DNA from: DASZTV01 sp035547515
GTDB taxonomy: Bacteria; Actinomycetota; Actinomycetes; JAFAQI01
Direction of reading: 5' to 3'
NCBI GenBank assembly: GCA_035547515.1
Contig: DASZUS010000011.1
Span: 15,081 to 79,080 of the forward strand
DNA length: 64,000 nucleotides
The notes beneath the pieces are model-generated. The model searched no databases, was not told the DNA's origin, and was given only the letters and a program-made list of their open reading frames with translations. Positions 32,451-42,053 of this stretch are shown here, piece by piece (the stretch's first letter is position 1; each line of letters begins with the position of its first letter). A program made the translations under genes and the position numbers.

Positions 32451-35342
32451 ATGGCCGACCGCCTGATCGTCCGCGGCGCGCGCGAGCACAACCTGCGCGA
32501 CGTGAGCCTGGACCTGCCGCGCGACGCCCTGATCGTGTTCACGGGGCTGTCCGGCAGCGGCAAGTCGAGCCTTGCCTTCGACACGATCTTCGCCGAGGGG
32601 CAGCGGCGCTACGTCGAGTCGCTGTCGGCCTATGCCCGCCAGTTCCTGGGGCAGATGGACAAGCCTGACGTCGACTTCATCGAGGGCCTCTCGCCCGCGG
32701 TCTCGATCGACCAGAAGTCGACCAGCCGCAACCCGCGCTCGACGGTCGGCACGATCACCGAGGTCTGGGACTACCTGCGCCTGCTCTACGCGCGGATCGG
32801 CACCCCGCACTGCCCGGTCTGCGGCGAGCCGATCGCCCGCCAGACTCCCCAGCAGATCGTCGACCGGGTGATGGACCTCGCCGAGGGCACCCGGTTCCAG
32901 GTCCTCGCCCCGGTAGTGCGCGGGCGCAAGGGGGAGTACGCCGAGCTCTTCCGCGAGCTGCAGACGAAGGGTTTCGCGCGCGCCCGCGTGGACGGCACCG
33001 TGGTCGCGCTCGACGACCCGCCGAAGCTGGCCAAGCACGAGAAGCACGACATCGAGGTGGTGGTGGACCGGCTGGCCGTGAAGGCCTCCGCCAAGCGCCG
33101 CCTGACCGACTCGGTCGAGACCGCGCTCAACCTCGCGGCGGGCATCGTCGTACTCGACTTCGTCGACCTGCCCGAGGACGACCCGAACCGGGAGCGCAAG
33201 TACTCCGAGCGGCTGGCCTGCCCCAACGACCACCAGCTGACCATCGAGGACCTCGAGCCGCGGACCTTCTCGTTCAACTCGCCGTACGGCGCCTGCCCGA
33301 CGTGCACCGGTCTCGGGGTGAAGCTCGAGGCCGACGAGGAGCTCATCGTCCCGGATCCGACCAAGTCGCTCGCCGAGGGCGCGGTGTCGGTGTTCTTCGG
33401 CCAGAACGGCCGCGACTACTTCACCCGGCTGATGGTGGCGCTGGGCGAGGAGCTGCGGTTCAGCGTCAACACCCCGTGGGAGAAGCTGCCGGCGAAGGCC
33501 CAGCAGGCGATCCTGCACGGCTACCCGAAGCAGATCCATGTCCACTACAAGAACCGGTACGGCCGCGAGCGGTCCTACTACACCCGCTTCGAAGGGGCGA
33601 TCCCGCACGTCGAGCGCCGCCATGGCGAGGCGGAGAGCGACACCAGCCGGGACCGGTTCGAAGGGTTCATGCGCGAGGTGCCGTGCCCGGCGTGCGACGG
33701 CGCGCGGCTGAAGCCGGAGGCGCTGGCGGTCAGCATCAACGGCCGGTCGATCGCCGAGGTCGCGAAGCTGCCGATCGGGGAGTGCGCCGCCTGGCTCGCC
33801 GGCATGAAGCTGACCTCGCGCGAGGCGCAGATCGGCAGCCGGGTGCTCAAGGAGATCAACGAGCGGCTGCGCTTCCTGGTCGACGTCGGGCTCGACTACC
33901 TCTCCCTGGACCGCGCCGCGGCGACGCTGGCCGGCGGCGAGGCGCAGCGGATCCGGCTGGCGACCCAGATCGGCTCGGGGCTGGTCGGCGTGCTGTACGT
34001 GCTCGACGAGCCGTCGATCGGGCTGCACCAGCGGGACAACCGTCGCCTGATCGAGACCCTCGTGCGGCTGCGCGACATGGGCAACACGCTGATCGTCGTC
34101 GAGCACGACGAGGACACCATCCGGACCGCCGACTGGGTGGTCGACATCGGTCCGGGCGCCGGCGAGCACGGCGGCGAGATCGTGCACTCGGGGACCTACC
34201 AGGAGCTGCTCGAGGTCGAGCGGTCTATCACCGGCGCCTACCTATCGGGCCGGCGTGAGATCCCGATCCCGGACATCCGCCGCCAGCCCTCGCCGGATCG
34301 TCAGCTGGTGGTCGTCGGTGCCCGCGAGCACAACCTGCAGGAGGTCACGGCGGAGTTCCCGCTCGGCTGCTTCGTCGCCGTCACCGGCGTGTCCGGCTCG
34401 GGCAAGTCGACGATGGTCAACGACATCCTCTACGCGGTGCTCGCCCGCGAGCTCAACGGCGCACGGATGGTGCCGGGCCGGCATCGGACCGTGACCGGGC
34501 TCGACCTGGTCGACAAGGTCGTGGGGGTAGACCAGTCGCCGATCGGGCGTACCCCGAGGTCGAACCCGGCGACGTACACCGGGGTGTTCGACCGGATCCG
34601 GTCGCTGTTCGCCGAGACGACGGAGGCAAAGGTCCGGGGCTACCTGCCCGGCCGGTTCTCCTTCAACGTCAAGGGCGGCCGATGTGAGGCCTGCGCCGGT
34701 GACGGGACCATCAAGATCGAGATGAACTTCCTGCCGGACGTCTACGTCCCGTGCGAGGTCTGCCACGGCGCCCGCTACAACCGAGAGACGCTCGAGGTGC
34801 ACTTCAAGGGCAAGACGATCGCCGACGTGCTGGACATGCCGATCGAGGAGGGCGCCGAGTTCTTCGCCGCCGTACCCGCGATCTCGCGCCACCTGACGAC
34901 GCTGGTCGATGTCGGGCTCGGCTACGTACGGCTGGGGCAGCCGGCGCCGACCCTGTCCGGTGGCGAGGCGCAGCGGGTGAAGCTGGCCTCGGAACTGCAG
35001 CGCCGGTCGACCGGGCGGACGGTCTACATCCTCGACGAACCGACCACCGGCCTGCACTTCGAGGACATTCGCAAGCTGCTGGGCGTCCTGACGCGGCTGG
35101 TCGAGGCGGGCAACACCGTGATCGTCATCGAGCACAACCTCGACGTGATCAAGACCGCCGACTGGGTGATCGACATGGGGCCCGAGGGAGGCAGCGGCGG
35201 CGGGACGATCGTCGCGGCCGGCTCGCCGGAGCACATCGCGACCGTTCCCGATTCCCACACCGGCCGGTTCCTCGCGGAGATCCTCGGGACGCGGGTGAAG
35301 TCCAAGCCCGCTGCGAAGCGCGCCACCCGCAAACGGGCCTAG
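32451..35342 (+). CDS. uvrA: UvrABC excinuclease subunit A
   Basis: 963 residues. Two ABC ATPase modules: Walker A GLSGSGKS (about 31) and GVSGSGKS (about 644), signatures LAGGEAQR (about 490) and LSGGEAQR (about 837). The zinc module in the second half, CEACAGDGTIKIEMNFLPDV ending CEVCHG, is intact. The first-half module reads CPNDH ... CPTC, so one of the usual four Cys is missing and a His may replace it, as in related actinobacteria. The UvrB-binding region follows the first Walker A. UvrA scans DNA for lesions. ATG 32451 begins the conserved MADRLIVRGAREHNL; the longer frame from 32349 crosses the promoter. Confidence 0.97.
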   Translation: MADRLIVRGAREHNLRDVSLDLPRDALIVFTGLSGSGKSSLAFDTIFAEGQRRYVESLSAYARQFLGQMDKPDVDFIEGLSPAVSIDQKSTSRNPRSTVGTITEVWDYLRLLYARIGTPHCPVCGEPIARQTPQQIVDRVMDLAEGTRFQVLAPVVRGRKGEYAELFRELQTKGFARARVDGTVVALDDPPKLAKHEKHDIEVVVDRLAVKASAKRRLTDSVETALNLAAGIVVLDFVDLPEDDPNRERKYSERLACPNDHQLTIEDLEPRTFSFNSPYGACPTCTGLGVKLEADEELIVPDPTKSLAEGAVSVFFGQNGRDYFTRLMVALGEELRFSVNTPWEKLPAKAQQAILHGYPKQIHVHYKNRYGRERSYYTRFEGAIPHVERRHGEAESDTSRDRFEGFMREVPCPACDGARLKPEALAVSINGRSIAEVAKLPIGECAAWLAGMKLTSREAQIGSRVLKEINERLRFLVDVGLDYLSLDRAAATLAGGEAQRIRLATQIGSGLVGVLYVLDEPSIGLHQRDNRRLIETLVRLRDMGNTLIVVEHDEDTIRTADWVVDIGPGAGEHGGEIVHSGTYQELLEVERSITGAYLSGRREIPIPDIRRQPSPDRQLVVVGAREHNLQEVTAEFPLGCFVAVTGVSGSGKSTMVNDILYAVLARELNGARMVPGRHRTVTGLDLVDKVVGVDQSPIGRTPRSNPATYTGVFDRIRSLFAETTEAKVRGYLPGRFSFNVKGGRCEACAGDGTIKIEMNFLPDVYVPCEVCHGARYNRETLEVHFKGKTIADVLDMPIEEGAEFFAAVPAISRHLTTLVDVGLGYVRLGQPAPTLSGGEAQRVKLASELQRRSTGRTVYILDEPTTGLHFEDIRKLLGVLTRLVEAGNTVIVIEHNLDVIKTADWVIDMGPEGGSGGGTIVAAGSPEHIATVPDSHTGRFLAEILGTRVKSKPAAKRATRKRA

Positions 35343-35433
35343 CCTCGATTCGTAGCGCGCGTACGCGTCGTATTTCAGTGGTCAGGACGAGGCCGCGCAT
35401 AAACTCAGGTGGTGGAAAGTAGCAGGTCGTTGC

Positions 35434-36270
35434 GTGCCTGACACTGGCGAGCTGCCTCGCCTCGTCATCGTGCCCCGTCGACGGTTCAGCGGGGTCGATC
35501 TGCGCGAAGCTCTGCACTATCGCGATCTGCTTCGCGCGTTTGCGGCCCGCGACATCACGCTCCGGTATCGGCAAACCGTCTTGGGTGTGGCGTGGGTGAT
35601 CCTTCAGCCCTTGCTTGGTGCGGTCATCTTCGCCTTCGTGTTCGGCCGTGTCGCGGGTCTGAGCAGCGACGGGCTCCCTTATGTTGTCTTCGGCCTCGCG
35701 GGCTTGCTCGCGTGGAACATCTTCAGCAGCATCCTTACGCGGGCTTCGATATCGCTTACCTCTGTCGGCCCGATGGTGTCAAAGGTCTACTTCCCCCGCA
35801 TCGCCCTCCCGCTGTCTGTGCTTGGGTCCGTACTGGTCGACTTTGCCGTGGGGTTCGCACTCCAAATAGCAGTGCTGGTCTATTACCACGTATCGCCCGG
35901 ATGGCGCGTCGTGCTGCTCCCGGCCTGGCTGCTACTAGTGGTGAGCCTTAGTTCCGGGATAGGCCTCGTCGCGTCAGCGCTCGCGGTGCGCTATCGCGAC
36001 GTCCTCCAGGTGGTGCCGATCGCGATTCAATTCCTAATGTTTCTGAGCCCCGTCGGCTACCAAGTGGCCGCTGTCCCCGCTGGTGTTCGCTGGGCCGTCG
36101 GTATCAATCCGCTGACGGGGATTCTTCAGGGTTTCCGTTGGTCCCTGCTGGGCCGTGGCGGCCTCGACACCGCGCAGGTGGCGTGGTCCGTGGTCGGTTC
36201 GCTCGCCGCGCTGGCGCTCGGCGTGTCGATCTTTTCGTCTCTCGAGCGCGATTTTGCAGACGTCATCTGA
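35434..36270 (+). CDS. wzm: Polysaccharide ABC exporter, permease (Wzm-like)
   Basis: 278 residues with six hydrophobic segments of the ABC-2 type. The pre-TM1 segment LRAFAARDITLRYRQTVLGVAWVILQPLL and the FSRI/VYFPRIALPLSVLG block are typical of O-antigen/teichoic-acid exporters. With the next gene it would move an undecaprenyl-linked polymer across the membrane. GTG 35434; a weak TAAACT -10 lies at 35400. From here to about 39 kb synonymous sites look less GC-rich than in the housekeeping genes, which may reflect gene transfer. Confidence 0.88.
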   Translation: MPDTGELPRLVIVPRRRFSGVDLREALHYRDLLRAFAARDITLRYRQTVLGVAWVILQPLLGAVIFAFVFGRVAGLSSDGLPYVVFGLAGLLAWNIFSSILTRASISLTSVGPMVSKVYFPRIALPLSVLGSVLVDFAVGFALQIAVLVYYHVSPGWRVVLLPAWLLLVVSLSSGIGLVASALAVRYRDVLQVVPIAIQFLMFLSPVGYQVAAVPAGVRWAVGINPLTGILQGFRWSLLGRGGLDTAQVAWSVVGSLAALALGVSIFSSLERDFADVI

Positions 36271-37540
36271 CCTCGCTCTGACGCTTCGCGGTGTCGGTAA
36301 GTCGTATCGGATCCGACGACCTGGCGAGGACCGTCCGATTACGCTCGCCGAGGAGGCGTTGGGGTGGCTTCGACGCCCATTCTCCGCCTCGAAGCGTGAG
36401 GACTTCTGGGCGCTGCGGGATATCGACCTCGACGTCGCGCGCGGCGAGGTGCTTGGCGTGATCGGGCACAACGGGGCCGGAAAGAGCACGCTACTGAAAC
36501 TGCTCGCGCGCATCACTTACCCGACTGCCGGCAGGATCGAATTGTTCGGCAGGATCGGGAGTTTGCTGGAGGTAGGCACAGGCTTCCATCCGGAGCTCAC
36601 CGGTCGGGAGAACATATATCTCAACGGCGCCATCCTCGGCATGCGTCGCGCTGAGGTCGCGCGGCGTTATGACGAGATCGTCGAGTTCGCGGGTGTCGAA
36701 CGCTTCCTCGATACGCCAGTCAAGCGTTACTCGAGCGGGATGTACGTGCGGCTCGCATTCGCCGTCGCTGCGCACCTCGACACGGAGATCCTTGTCGTAG
36801 ACGAAGTCCTTGCGGTTGGTGACGGAGCATTCCAACGGCGATCGCTAGGCAAGATGGGAGAAGCCGCACGATCGGGCCGCACGGTGCTGGTGGTGAGTCA
36901 CAACGTCGCGGTCATCTCGACGCTGGCCTCATCCTGCGTTGTGCTTGAACACGGGTCTGTGTCATTCCGGGGATCACCGGTCGATGCGATCGCGCATTAC
37001 ATGACGAGGGTCAGCGGGGTGACCGCCGCGGGCAGCTTCGAAGATGCACAACGGTGGGACATTCGGTCCGCCGAGCCGGCAGGCCGCATCCAAGCCGGAT
37101 GGCTCGACTCTGAACTTGGCGTATATGACGCCGGGACCGCTCCACGCATTCGCCTTACGATTCACCGTCTAGTCCCTATCGCGAAGGTATGTGTTCGCGT
37201 GACTATTCAGCGGGCAAATGGTGAATCTGTCGGGACGACTTTCTCAGGTGCCATTGATTGGCCTGACGACTGCGGACGGTCTGATTACATCGTCGACCTC
37301 GTCGGCGTTGCCCTTCTACCCGGACGCTATTTCTTCGAGATCGAGCTTCGCGATGTCGATTCGCGGATCTACCAGCCGTCTCACGACTGCCTGCAACAGG
37401 TTCTGCCGTTCGAGGTTGCCCCGATCGTGATGGGCAACTCGGTCGAACAATGGCCGCCGACCTGGGGCTCCGCCTCCTGGGATCCTCCCGTCGTGACGCG
37501 CGAGCCCTCCCTCGGAGGGTCCAAAGCGGAGGGGCCGTAG
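36254..37540 (+). CDS. wzt: Polysaccharide ABC exporter, ATPase with carbohydrate-binding domain (Wzt-like)
   Basis: About 428 residues from TTG 36254, which overlaps wzm by 17 nt; the frame is open further upstream to ATG 36155, but that part lies inside wzm. ATPase domain about 8-255: Walker A GHNGAGKST, signature YSSGMYVRLAF, Walker B ILVVDEVLAVGD, switch His in VVSHNVAV. The C-terminal 160 residues (about 270-400, beta-rich, IRLTIHRLVPIAK) resemble the Wzt_C domain that binds the terminal group of the polymer, so export may depend on a capping modification, perhaps by the neighbouring methyltransferase. Confidence 0.85.
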   Translation: MQTSSDLALTLRGVGKSYRIRRPGEDRPITLAEEALGWLRRPFSASKREDFWALRDIDLDVARGEVLGVIGHNGAGKSTLLKLLARITYPTAGRIELFGRIGSLLEVGTGFHPELTGRENIYLNGAILGMRRAEVARRYDEIVEFAGVERFLDTPVKRYSSGMYVRLAFAVAAHLDTEILVVDEVLAVGDGAFQRRSLGKMGEAARSGRTVLVVSHNVAVISTLASSCVVLEHGSVSFRGSPVDAIAHYMTRVSGVTAAGSFEDAQRWDIRSAEPAGRIQAGWLDSELGVYDAGTAPRIRLTIHRLVPIAKVCVRVTIQRANGESVGTTFSGAIDWPDDCGRSDYIVDLVGVALLPGRYFFEIELRDVDSRIYQPSHDCLQQVLPFEVAPIVMGNSVEQWPPTWGSASWDPPVVTREPSLGGSKAEGP

Positions 37541-37548
37541 CAGCAGCG

Positions 37549-38172
37549 TCACATGGGTTTGCGAGCGACGCTAACGGCGTCGACCGCCACCGGTCTCGGC
37601 CAGGTCAGCAAGCGATATGCGAGCTTCTTCCAGCCTGGGGCGGTGAACACTCCGTCGCCTTGCACGCTCACACCGGGGAAGCTGCGAGAACTTTGGGGTG
37701 ACTCGAGACTTCCCCACCACGAGACGAGCGGCACCAAGCCTGCGAATCTGCAAAGCGCGTCCAGGCCGTCAGGGTAATAGCGAAAGCAATCGACGGGAGC
37801 CGGGTGATATGGCCAGCTGATCGGGGTAATCGTGATCACCACACCGGACGGAGCTGTCACGCGGGCCGCTTCGGTCATCCAGCGCCACGGTTCGCGGACG
37901 TGCTCCAGCACATTGCCCGAGAGCACCACGTCGAACGAGTTGTCCTCGAACGGAAAGTCGTACTCCCCGGCCATCGCTACGTCGGCTCCTTCTCGAAGGT
38001 AGCCCCCGGCGCTCGCATCGATGTCAGCAGTGATCCATGCGCTGACTGAGGTCGTGGTGAGCCTCTGGTAGGTCGAAGGGCGTCTGTCTGGTCCGATCTC
38101 AAGCACACGAGCACACGTCGGGATGTGCGCCGCTGCATGTCTCTGGAAGGCCAGGGCGGAGTTCAGGTGCAA
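37549..38172 (-). CDS. SAM-dependent methyltransferase of the glycan cluster
   Basis: 207 residues. Motif I ARVLEIGPDRRPS (about 21-33), acidic strand end ITADIDAS, and FPFEDNSFDVVLSGNVLEHV with the post-II Asp; Methyltransf_11 type. The start is TTG 38172, inside the end of the upstream glycosyltransferase (10-nt overlap). Convergent with wzt. It could cap the exported polymer. Acceptor unknown. Confidence 0.8.
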   Translation of the reverse strand: MHLNSALAFQRHAAAHIPTCARVLEIGPDRRPSTYQRLTTTSVSAWITADIDASAGGYLREGADVAMAGEYDFPFEDNSFDVVLSGNVLEHVREPWRWMTEAARVTAPSGVVITITPISWPYHPAPVDCFRYYPDGLDALCRFAGLVPLVSWWGSLESPQSSRSFPGVSVQGDGVFTAPGWKKLAYRLLTWPRPVAVDAVSVARKPM

Positions 38173-39068
38173 TGGCCATCCACATCGTGGGGAGAGAGAG
38201 GATTGATGCCATTGAGGTTCCGAGCGGTAGACATGTCTCGGTCTGCGAGCGCCCAGTCGAGGCTCATTCGCGTCGGTTCGCGGGTGGTGTAAGCACAGGC
38301 GAGAACGGGGATCGGAACCGCATCACGCCCGGCCGTTAGCCGGAGCGCGAGGTCCCAATCACTGGCGTAGCCGAGGCGCTCGTCGAAACGTGCCTCCGGA
38401 TGTTCGCGCCGATGCCCCATCACATTGGCATCTATGAAGTTCCCCTCACGTAGGTAGTCGCGGCTGTACGGCTCGAAGTGGATTCGCGGCAGCGCCGAGG
38501 TCACCGTGCCGGAGGGTCCGGCATTGCCCGCGAGGTGGTCCCTGTCCTCTATGACTCGGGCGCCGTAGACCAGGACGGCATCGGGGAAGCGGTCAAACGC
38601 CCAGGCCACAGCCCGCATCCACCCGGGAAGCATCACGTTGTCGTCGTCGAGGTACGTCACGATCTCGCCGCGTGCCGCGGCGAGGCCGCGGTTCCGCGCG
38701 CCTGCCAGTCCGATTCCTTCGGTACGAAGCGTACTGAGGCGGCGGTCGTTGATTCCCGCAAGCCAAGTAGCGGTCTCGTCCGTGCTTCCGTCATCGACGA
38801 CAATGAGCTCGAGGCGTGCGTGATCCTGCGCGAGGACGCTTGACACTGCGCGGGGCAGGACGTGGGCACGGTCCCTAGTCGCGATTATGACAGTTAACGA
38901 CGTCGCTGGCGCTGGAACGCTCGCTACCCATGCGGATACGGCAGGGATCAGTGAGTGGAGCTCGGCTCGTGCGGCTGCACGCTCTGCCTCAGCCATGCTG
39001 TTCTGGGAGTGGAGATTGACAGCGGATGTCAGGCCGATCGCACGGCGACGCCACTGAGCCAGGACCAC
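38163..39068 (-). CDS. Glycosyltransferase family 2
   Basis: 301 residues. GT-A fold from about 57: LTVIIATRDRAHVLPRAVSS, LIVVDDGSTDET, LAGARNRGLAAA, and the DxD-type YLDDDNVM (about 139-146); a C-terminal aromatic GYASDWDLALRL is the ED-like acceptor motif. No TM segment. GTG 39068 is supported by TAAGAT five bases upstream (leaderless); ATG 38996 is the alternative. Probably builds the polymer exported by Wzm/Wzt. Confidence 0.85.
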   Translation of the reverse strand: MVLAQWRRRAIGLTSAVNLHSQNSMAEAERAAARAELHSLIPAVSAWVASVPAPATSLTVIIATRDRAHVLPRAVSSVLAQDHARLELIVVDDGSTDETATWLAGINDRRLSTLRTEGIGLAGARNRGLAAARGEIVTYLDDDNVMLPGWMRAVAWAFDRFPDAVLVYGARVIEDRDHLAGNAGPSGTVTSALPRIHFEPYSRDYLREGNFIDANVMGHRREHPEARFDERLGYASDWDLALRLTAGRDAVPIPVLACAYTTREPTRMSLDWALADRDMSTARNLNGINPLSPHDVDGHCT

Positions 39069-39073
39069 GGCGC

Positions 39074-39079
39074 ATCTTA
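39074..39079 (-). promoter_or_regulatory. -10 element (TAAGAT) of the GT2-methyltransferase pair
   Basis: On the minus strand TAAGAT stands five bases before GTG 39068, divergent from the uvrC promoter 23 bp away. Confidence 0.4.
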
Positions 39080-39101
39080 AGACTGATCGGCGCGCGGACG
39101 G

Positions 39102-39124
39102 GTGTCCTTGTCCGCGGCTAATTT
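39102..39124 (+). promoter_or_regulatory. uvrC promoter, RecA-independent damage motif
   Basis: GTGTCCTTG, eight bases, TAATTT: six of nine upstream matches with correct N8 spacing. The -10 lies 8 nt before GTG 39133, so the transcript is probably leaderless. Confidence 0.5.
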
Positions 39125-39132
39125 AGGTAGGC

Positions 39133-41169
39133 GTGGCGGACCCGGCGAGCTATCGACCGGCTCCCGGCACGATCCCTGACGCGCCAGGGGTCTACCGCTT
39201 CCGCGACGATCACGGACGGGTGATCTACGTCGGCAAGGCGAAGAGCCTGCGAAGCCGGCTCAGCTCCTACTTCCAGGACACCGCCGCGCTGCACCCGCGG
39301 ACCCAGCGAATGGTGCGCACCGCCTCCTCGGTCGACTGGACGATCGTCTCCACCGAGGTCGAGGCGCTGCAGCTCGAGTTCAACTGGATCAAGGAGTTCG
39401 ACCCGCGGTTCAACGTCCGCTACCGCGATGACAAGTCCTATCCCTGGCTCGCGGTGACGATGGACGAGCAGTACCCGCGGGCCCAGGTGATGCGCGGCGC
39501 CAAGCGGAAGGGCGTGAAGTACTTCGGGCCCTACGCCCATGCCTGGGCGATCCGCGACACCCTCGACGCGCTGCTTCGGGTGTTCCCGGTGCGAACCTGC
39601 AGCGCCGGTGTCTTCAAGCGCGCCGGCCAGGTCGGGCGGCCATGCCTGCTCGGCTACATCGGCAAGTGCTCGGCGCCCTGCGTCGACCGGGTGAGCGCGG
39701 AGGAGCATCGCGCCATCGCCGATGACTTCATCGACTTCATGTCGGGCCAGACGCAGAAGTTCACCAGGCGCCTCGAACGCGAGATGCGCGCGGCGTCCGA
39801 AGCCCAGGAATACGAGCGGGCCGCACGGTTGCGTGACGACATCGGCGCGCTGAACCGCGCGATGGAGAAGCAGGCAGTGGTGCTCGGGGACGGCACCGAC
39901 GCCGACGTGGTGGCGTTCGCCCAGGACGAGCTCGAGGCCGCGGTCCAGGTCTTCTACGTTCGTGGTGGGCGGGTGCGCGGGCAGCGCGGCTGGGTGGTCG
40001 AGAAGGTCGAGGACATCGGTACGCCGGGTCTGGTCGAGCAGTTCCTGACGCAGGCCTACCTCGACGCCGGAGCCGGGGACGCCGACGTACCGCGCGAGGT
40101 GCTGGTGCCCGAGCTGCCGCCCGACGCGGACGTGGTGACCGAGCTGCTCGAGCTAGCGCGTGGGGCGAAGGTGGATCTGCGGGTCCCGCAGCGCGGGGAC
40201 AAGCGGGCGCTGCTCGAGACCGTCGAGCGCAACGCCAAGGAGTCATTCACCCGGCACAAGCTCCGCCGGTCCAGCGACCTGACCGCTCGCGCCATGGCAC
40301 TCGAGGAACTGCAGGACGCACTCGGCCTCGACCAGGCACCGCTGCGGATCGAGTGCTTCGACGTGTCGAACCTGCAGGGCAGCGACATCGTCGCCTCGAT
40401 GGTGGTGTTCGAGGACGGCCTGGCCCGCAAGAGCGAGTACCGCCGCTTCGCGGTGCGCGGGGCGGGCCAGGACGACGTCGGCTCGATCCACGAGGTGATC
40501 ACCCGCCGCTTCCGTCGCTATCTCGAGGAGCGCATCGACATCGCTGAGGTCGAGGTCGACACCTCCGAGGCCGGGACGCCAGACGAGGCTCCGATGTCGC
40601 CGATCGACCCCGCGACGGGAAAGCCGCGCAAGTTCGCCTACCCGCCGCAGCTGGTCGTCGTCGACGGGGGAGCGCCGCAGGTCGCGGCAGCCGCGGACGC
40701 GATGGCGGCCCTCGGCATCGACGACGTCGCGCTCTGCGGCCTGGCGAAGCGGCTCGAGGAGGTCTGGCTGCCGGGCCGCGCGGACCCGGTGATCCTGCCG
40801 CGCACCAGCGAGGCGCTCTACCTGTTGCAGCGGGTACGCGACGAAGCCCACCGGTTCGCGATCACCTACCACCGCCAGCGTCGATCGAAGGGAATGGTCG
40901 ACAGCGTCCTCGACGGCATCCCGGGGCTGGGCGAGGTCCGGCGCAAGGCGCTGCTGCGCAAGTTCGGATCGGTGAAGCGGCTGCGCGCGGCGAGCGTCGA
41001 GGAGATCGCCGAGGTGCCCGGGGTCGGCCGGCGTACCGCGGAAGCGATTCACACCGCGCTCGCGGCGGCTGGTCCGGGTGCGCCCGCGGTTGATGCTGTG
41101 ACTGGCGAGATTTTGGAATCCGAGGACACGGTGCCCGCCTCGGTGGCAGGCTCGGGGACGCAGCCATGA
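39133..41169 (+). CDS. uvrC: UvrABC excinuclease subunit C
   Basis: 678 residues. GIY-YIG nuclease for the 3' cut at about 18-95 (PGVYRFRDDHGRVIYVGKA), a four-Cys-like cluster around CSAGVF ... GRPCLLGYIGKCSAPC, a UVR motif (about 205-235) for UvrB contact, the RNase H-like nuclease for the 5' cut (IECFDVSNLQGS near 408; VVDGGAPQVAAA near 515) and C-terminal helix-hairpin-helix repeats (DGIPGLGEVRR; EVPGVGRRTA). The C-terminal 30 residues are a disordered tail. First gene of uvrC-rapZ-yvcK-whiA; the stop overlaps rapZ by ATGA. Confidence 0.97.
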   Translation: MADPASYRPAPGTIPDAPGVYRFRDDHGRVIYVGKAKSLRSRLSSYFQDTAALHPRTQRMVRTASSVDWTIVSTEVEALQLEFNWIKEFDPRFNVRYRDDKSYPWLAVTMDEQYPRAQVMRGAKRKGVKYFGPYAHAWAIRDTLDALLRVFPVRTCSAGVFKRAGQVGRPCLLGYIGKCSAPCVDRVSAEEHRAIADDFIDFMSGQTQKFTRRLEREMRAASEAQEYERAARLRDDIGALNRAMEKQAVVLGDGTDADVVAFAQDELEAAVQVFYVRGGRVRGQRGWVVEKVEDIGTPGLVEQFLTQAYLDAGAGDADVPREVLVPELPPDADVVTELLELARGAKVDLRVPQRGDKRALLETVERNAKESFTRHKLRRSSDLTARAMALEELQDALGLDQAPLRIECFDVSNLQGSDIVASMVVFEDGLARKSEYRRFAVRGAGQDDVGSIHEVITRRFRRYLEERIDIAEVEVDTSEAGTPDEAPMSPIDPATGKPRKFAYPPQLVVVDGGAPQVAAAADAMAALGIDDVALCGLAKRLEEVWLPGRADPVILPRTSEALYLLQRVRDEAHRFAITYHRQRRSKGMVDSVLDGIPGLGEVRRKALLRKFGSVKRLRAASVEEIAEVPGVGRRTAEAIHTALAAAGPGAPAVDAVTGEILESEDTVPASVAGSGTQP

Positions 41170-42053
41170 CGCCTCCCGACCAGACCTCGCAGCCCGCCCT
41201 GAAGCTCGCCGTGATCACCGGGCTTTCCGGTGCCGGCCGAAGCACGGCGGCGAAATGCCTCGAGGACCTGGGCTGGTTCGTGGTCGACAACCTCCCGCCC
41301 GCGCTGATCCCGGACGTCGCTGAGCTTGCGGCGAAGAGCAGCGGCGCCGTCGACCGGGTCGCGGTCGTCGTCGACGTACGCAGCAGGGGCTTCAACTCCG
41401 ACCTCAGCGCCGCGATCGAGGGGGTCAAGGCGGCGGGCTTCGATCCCCGCATCCTCTATCTGGAGGCGCCGGACGAGGTGCTGGTTCGCCGCTTCGACGG
41501 GGTACGCCGTCCACACCCGCTGCAGGGCGGCGGGCGTGTGGTGGAGGGCATCGCCGAGGAGCGGGAGCTGTTGAACGAGTTGCGCGCGATCGCCGACCTC
41601 GTGATCGACACCAGCGCCCTGAACGTGCACGAGCTGCGCGCGAAGATCGCGGCGGCGTTCGATGAGAGCGGTGCGAACCAGCTGCGGGTGTCGATGGTGA
41701 CCTTCGGCTACAAGTACGGCCTGCCGGTCGACGCCGATGTCGTGATCGACTGCCGGCTACTGCCGAACCCGCACTGGGTGCCGGAGCTGCAGCCGCTGAC
41801 CGGGCAGGACGCTCCGGTGCGCGACTACATCTTCGGTCAGCCCGGTGCCGCGGACTTCGTTGATGCCGCGACCGATCTGCTGCGCCGCTACGAGCAGGGC
41901 TACGTCAGCGAGGGCAAGCAGTACGCCACGATCGCGGTCGGGTGCACCGGCGGGCGCCACCGCAGCGTCGCGATCGCCGAGGAGCTCGCGAGCCGGCTGC
42001 GCTCCGACGGCATCGACGTGACGCTGAGCCACCGTGACAAGGACCGCGAGTGA
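41166..42053 (+). CDS. rapZ: RapZ family P-loop nucleotide-binding protein
   Basis: 295 residues. Walker A GLSGAGRS at 19-26, then CLEDLGWFVVDNLPPALIP, a hallmark. Conserved C-terminal half has RVSMVTFGYKYGLP, DVVIDCRLLPNPHW and AVGCTGGRHRSVAIAEELA. E. coli RapZ guides RNase E to GlmZ; in Gram-positives the role is less clear and may be in cell-envelope precursor control. Overlapping start and stop with uvrC and yvcK. Confidence 0.94.
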   Translation: MTPPDQTSQPALKLAVITGLSGAGRSTAAKCLEDLGWFVVDNLPPALIPDVAELAAKSSGAVDRVAVVVDVRSRGFNSDLSAAIEGVKAAGFDPRILYLEAPDEVLVRRFDGVRRPHPLQGGGRVVEGIAEERELLNELRAIADLVIDTSALNVHELRAKIAAAFDESGANQLRVSMVTFGYKYGLPVDADVVIDCRLLPNPHWVPELQPLTGQDAPVRDYIFGQPGAADFVDAATDLLRRYEQGYVSEGKQYATIAVGCTGGRHRSVAIAEELASRLRSDGIDVTLSHRDKDRE

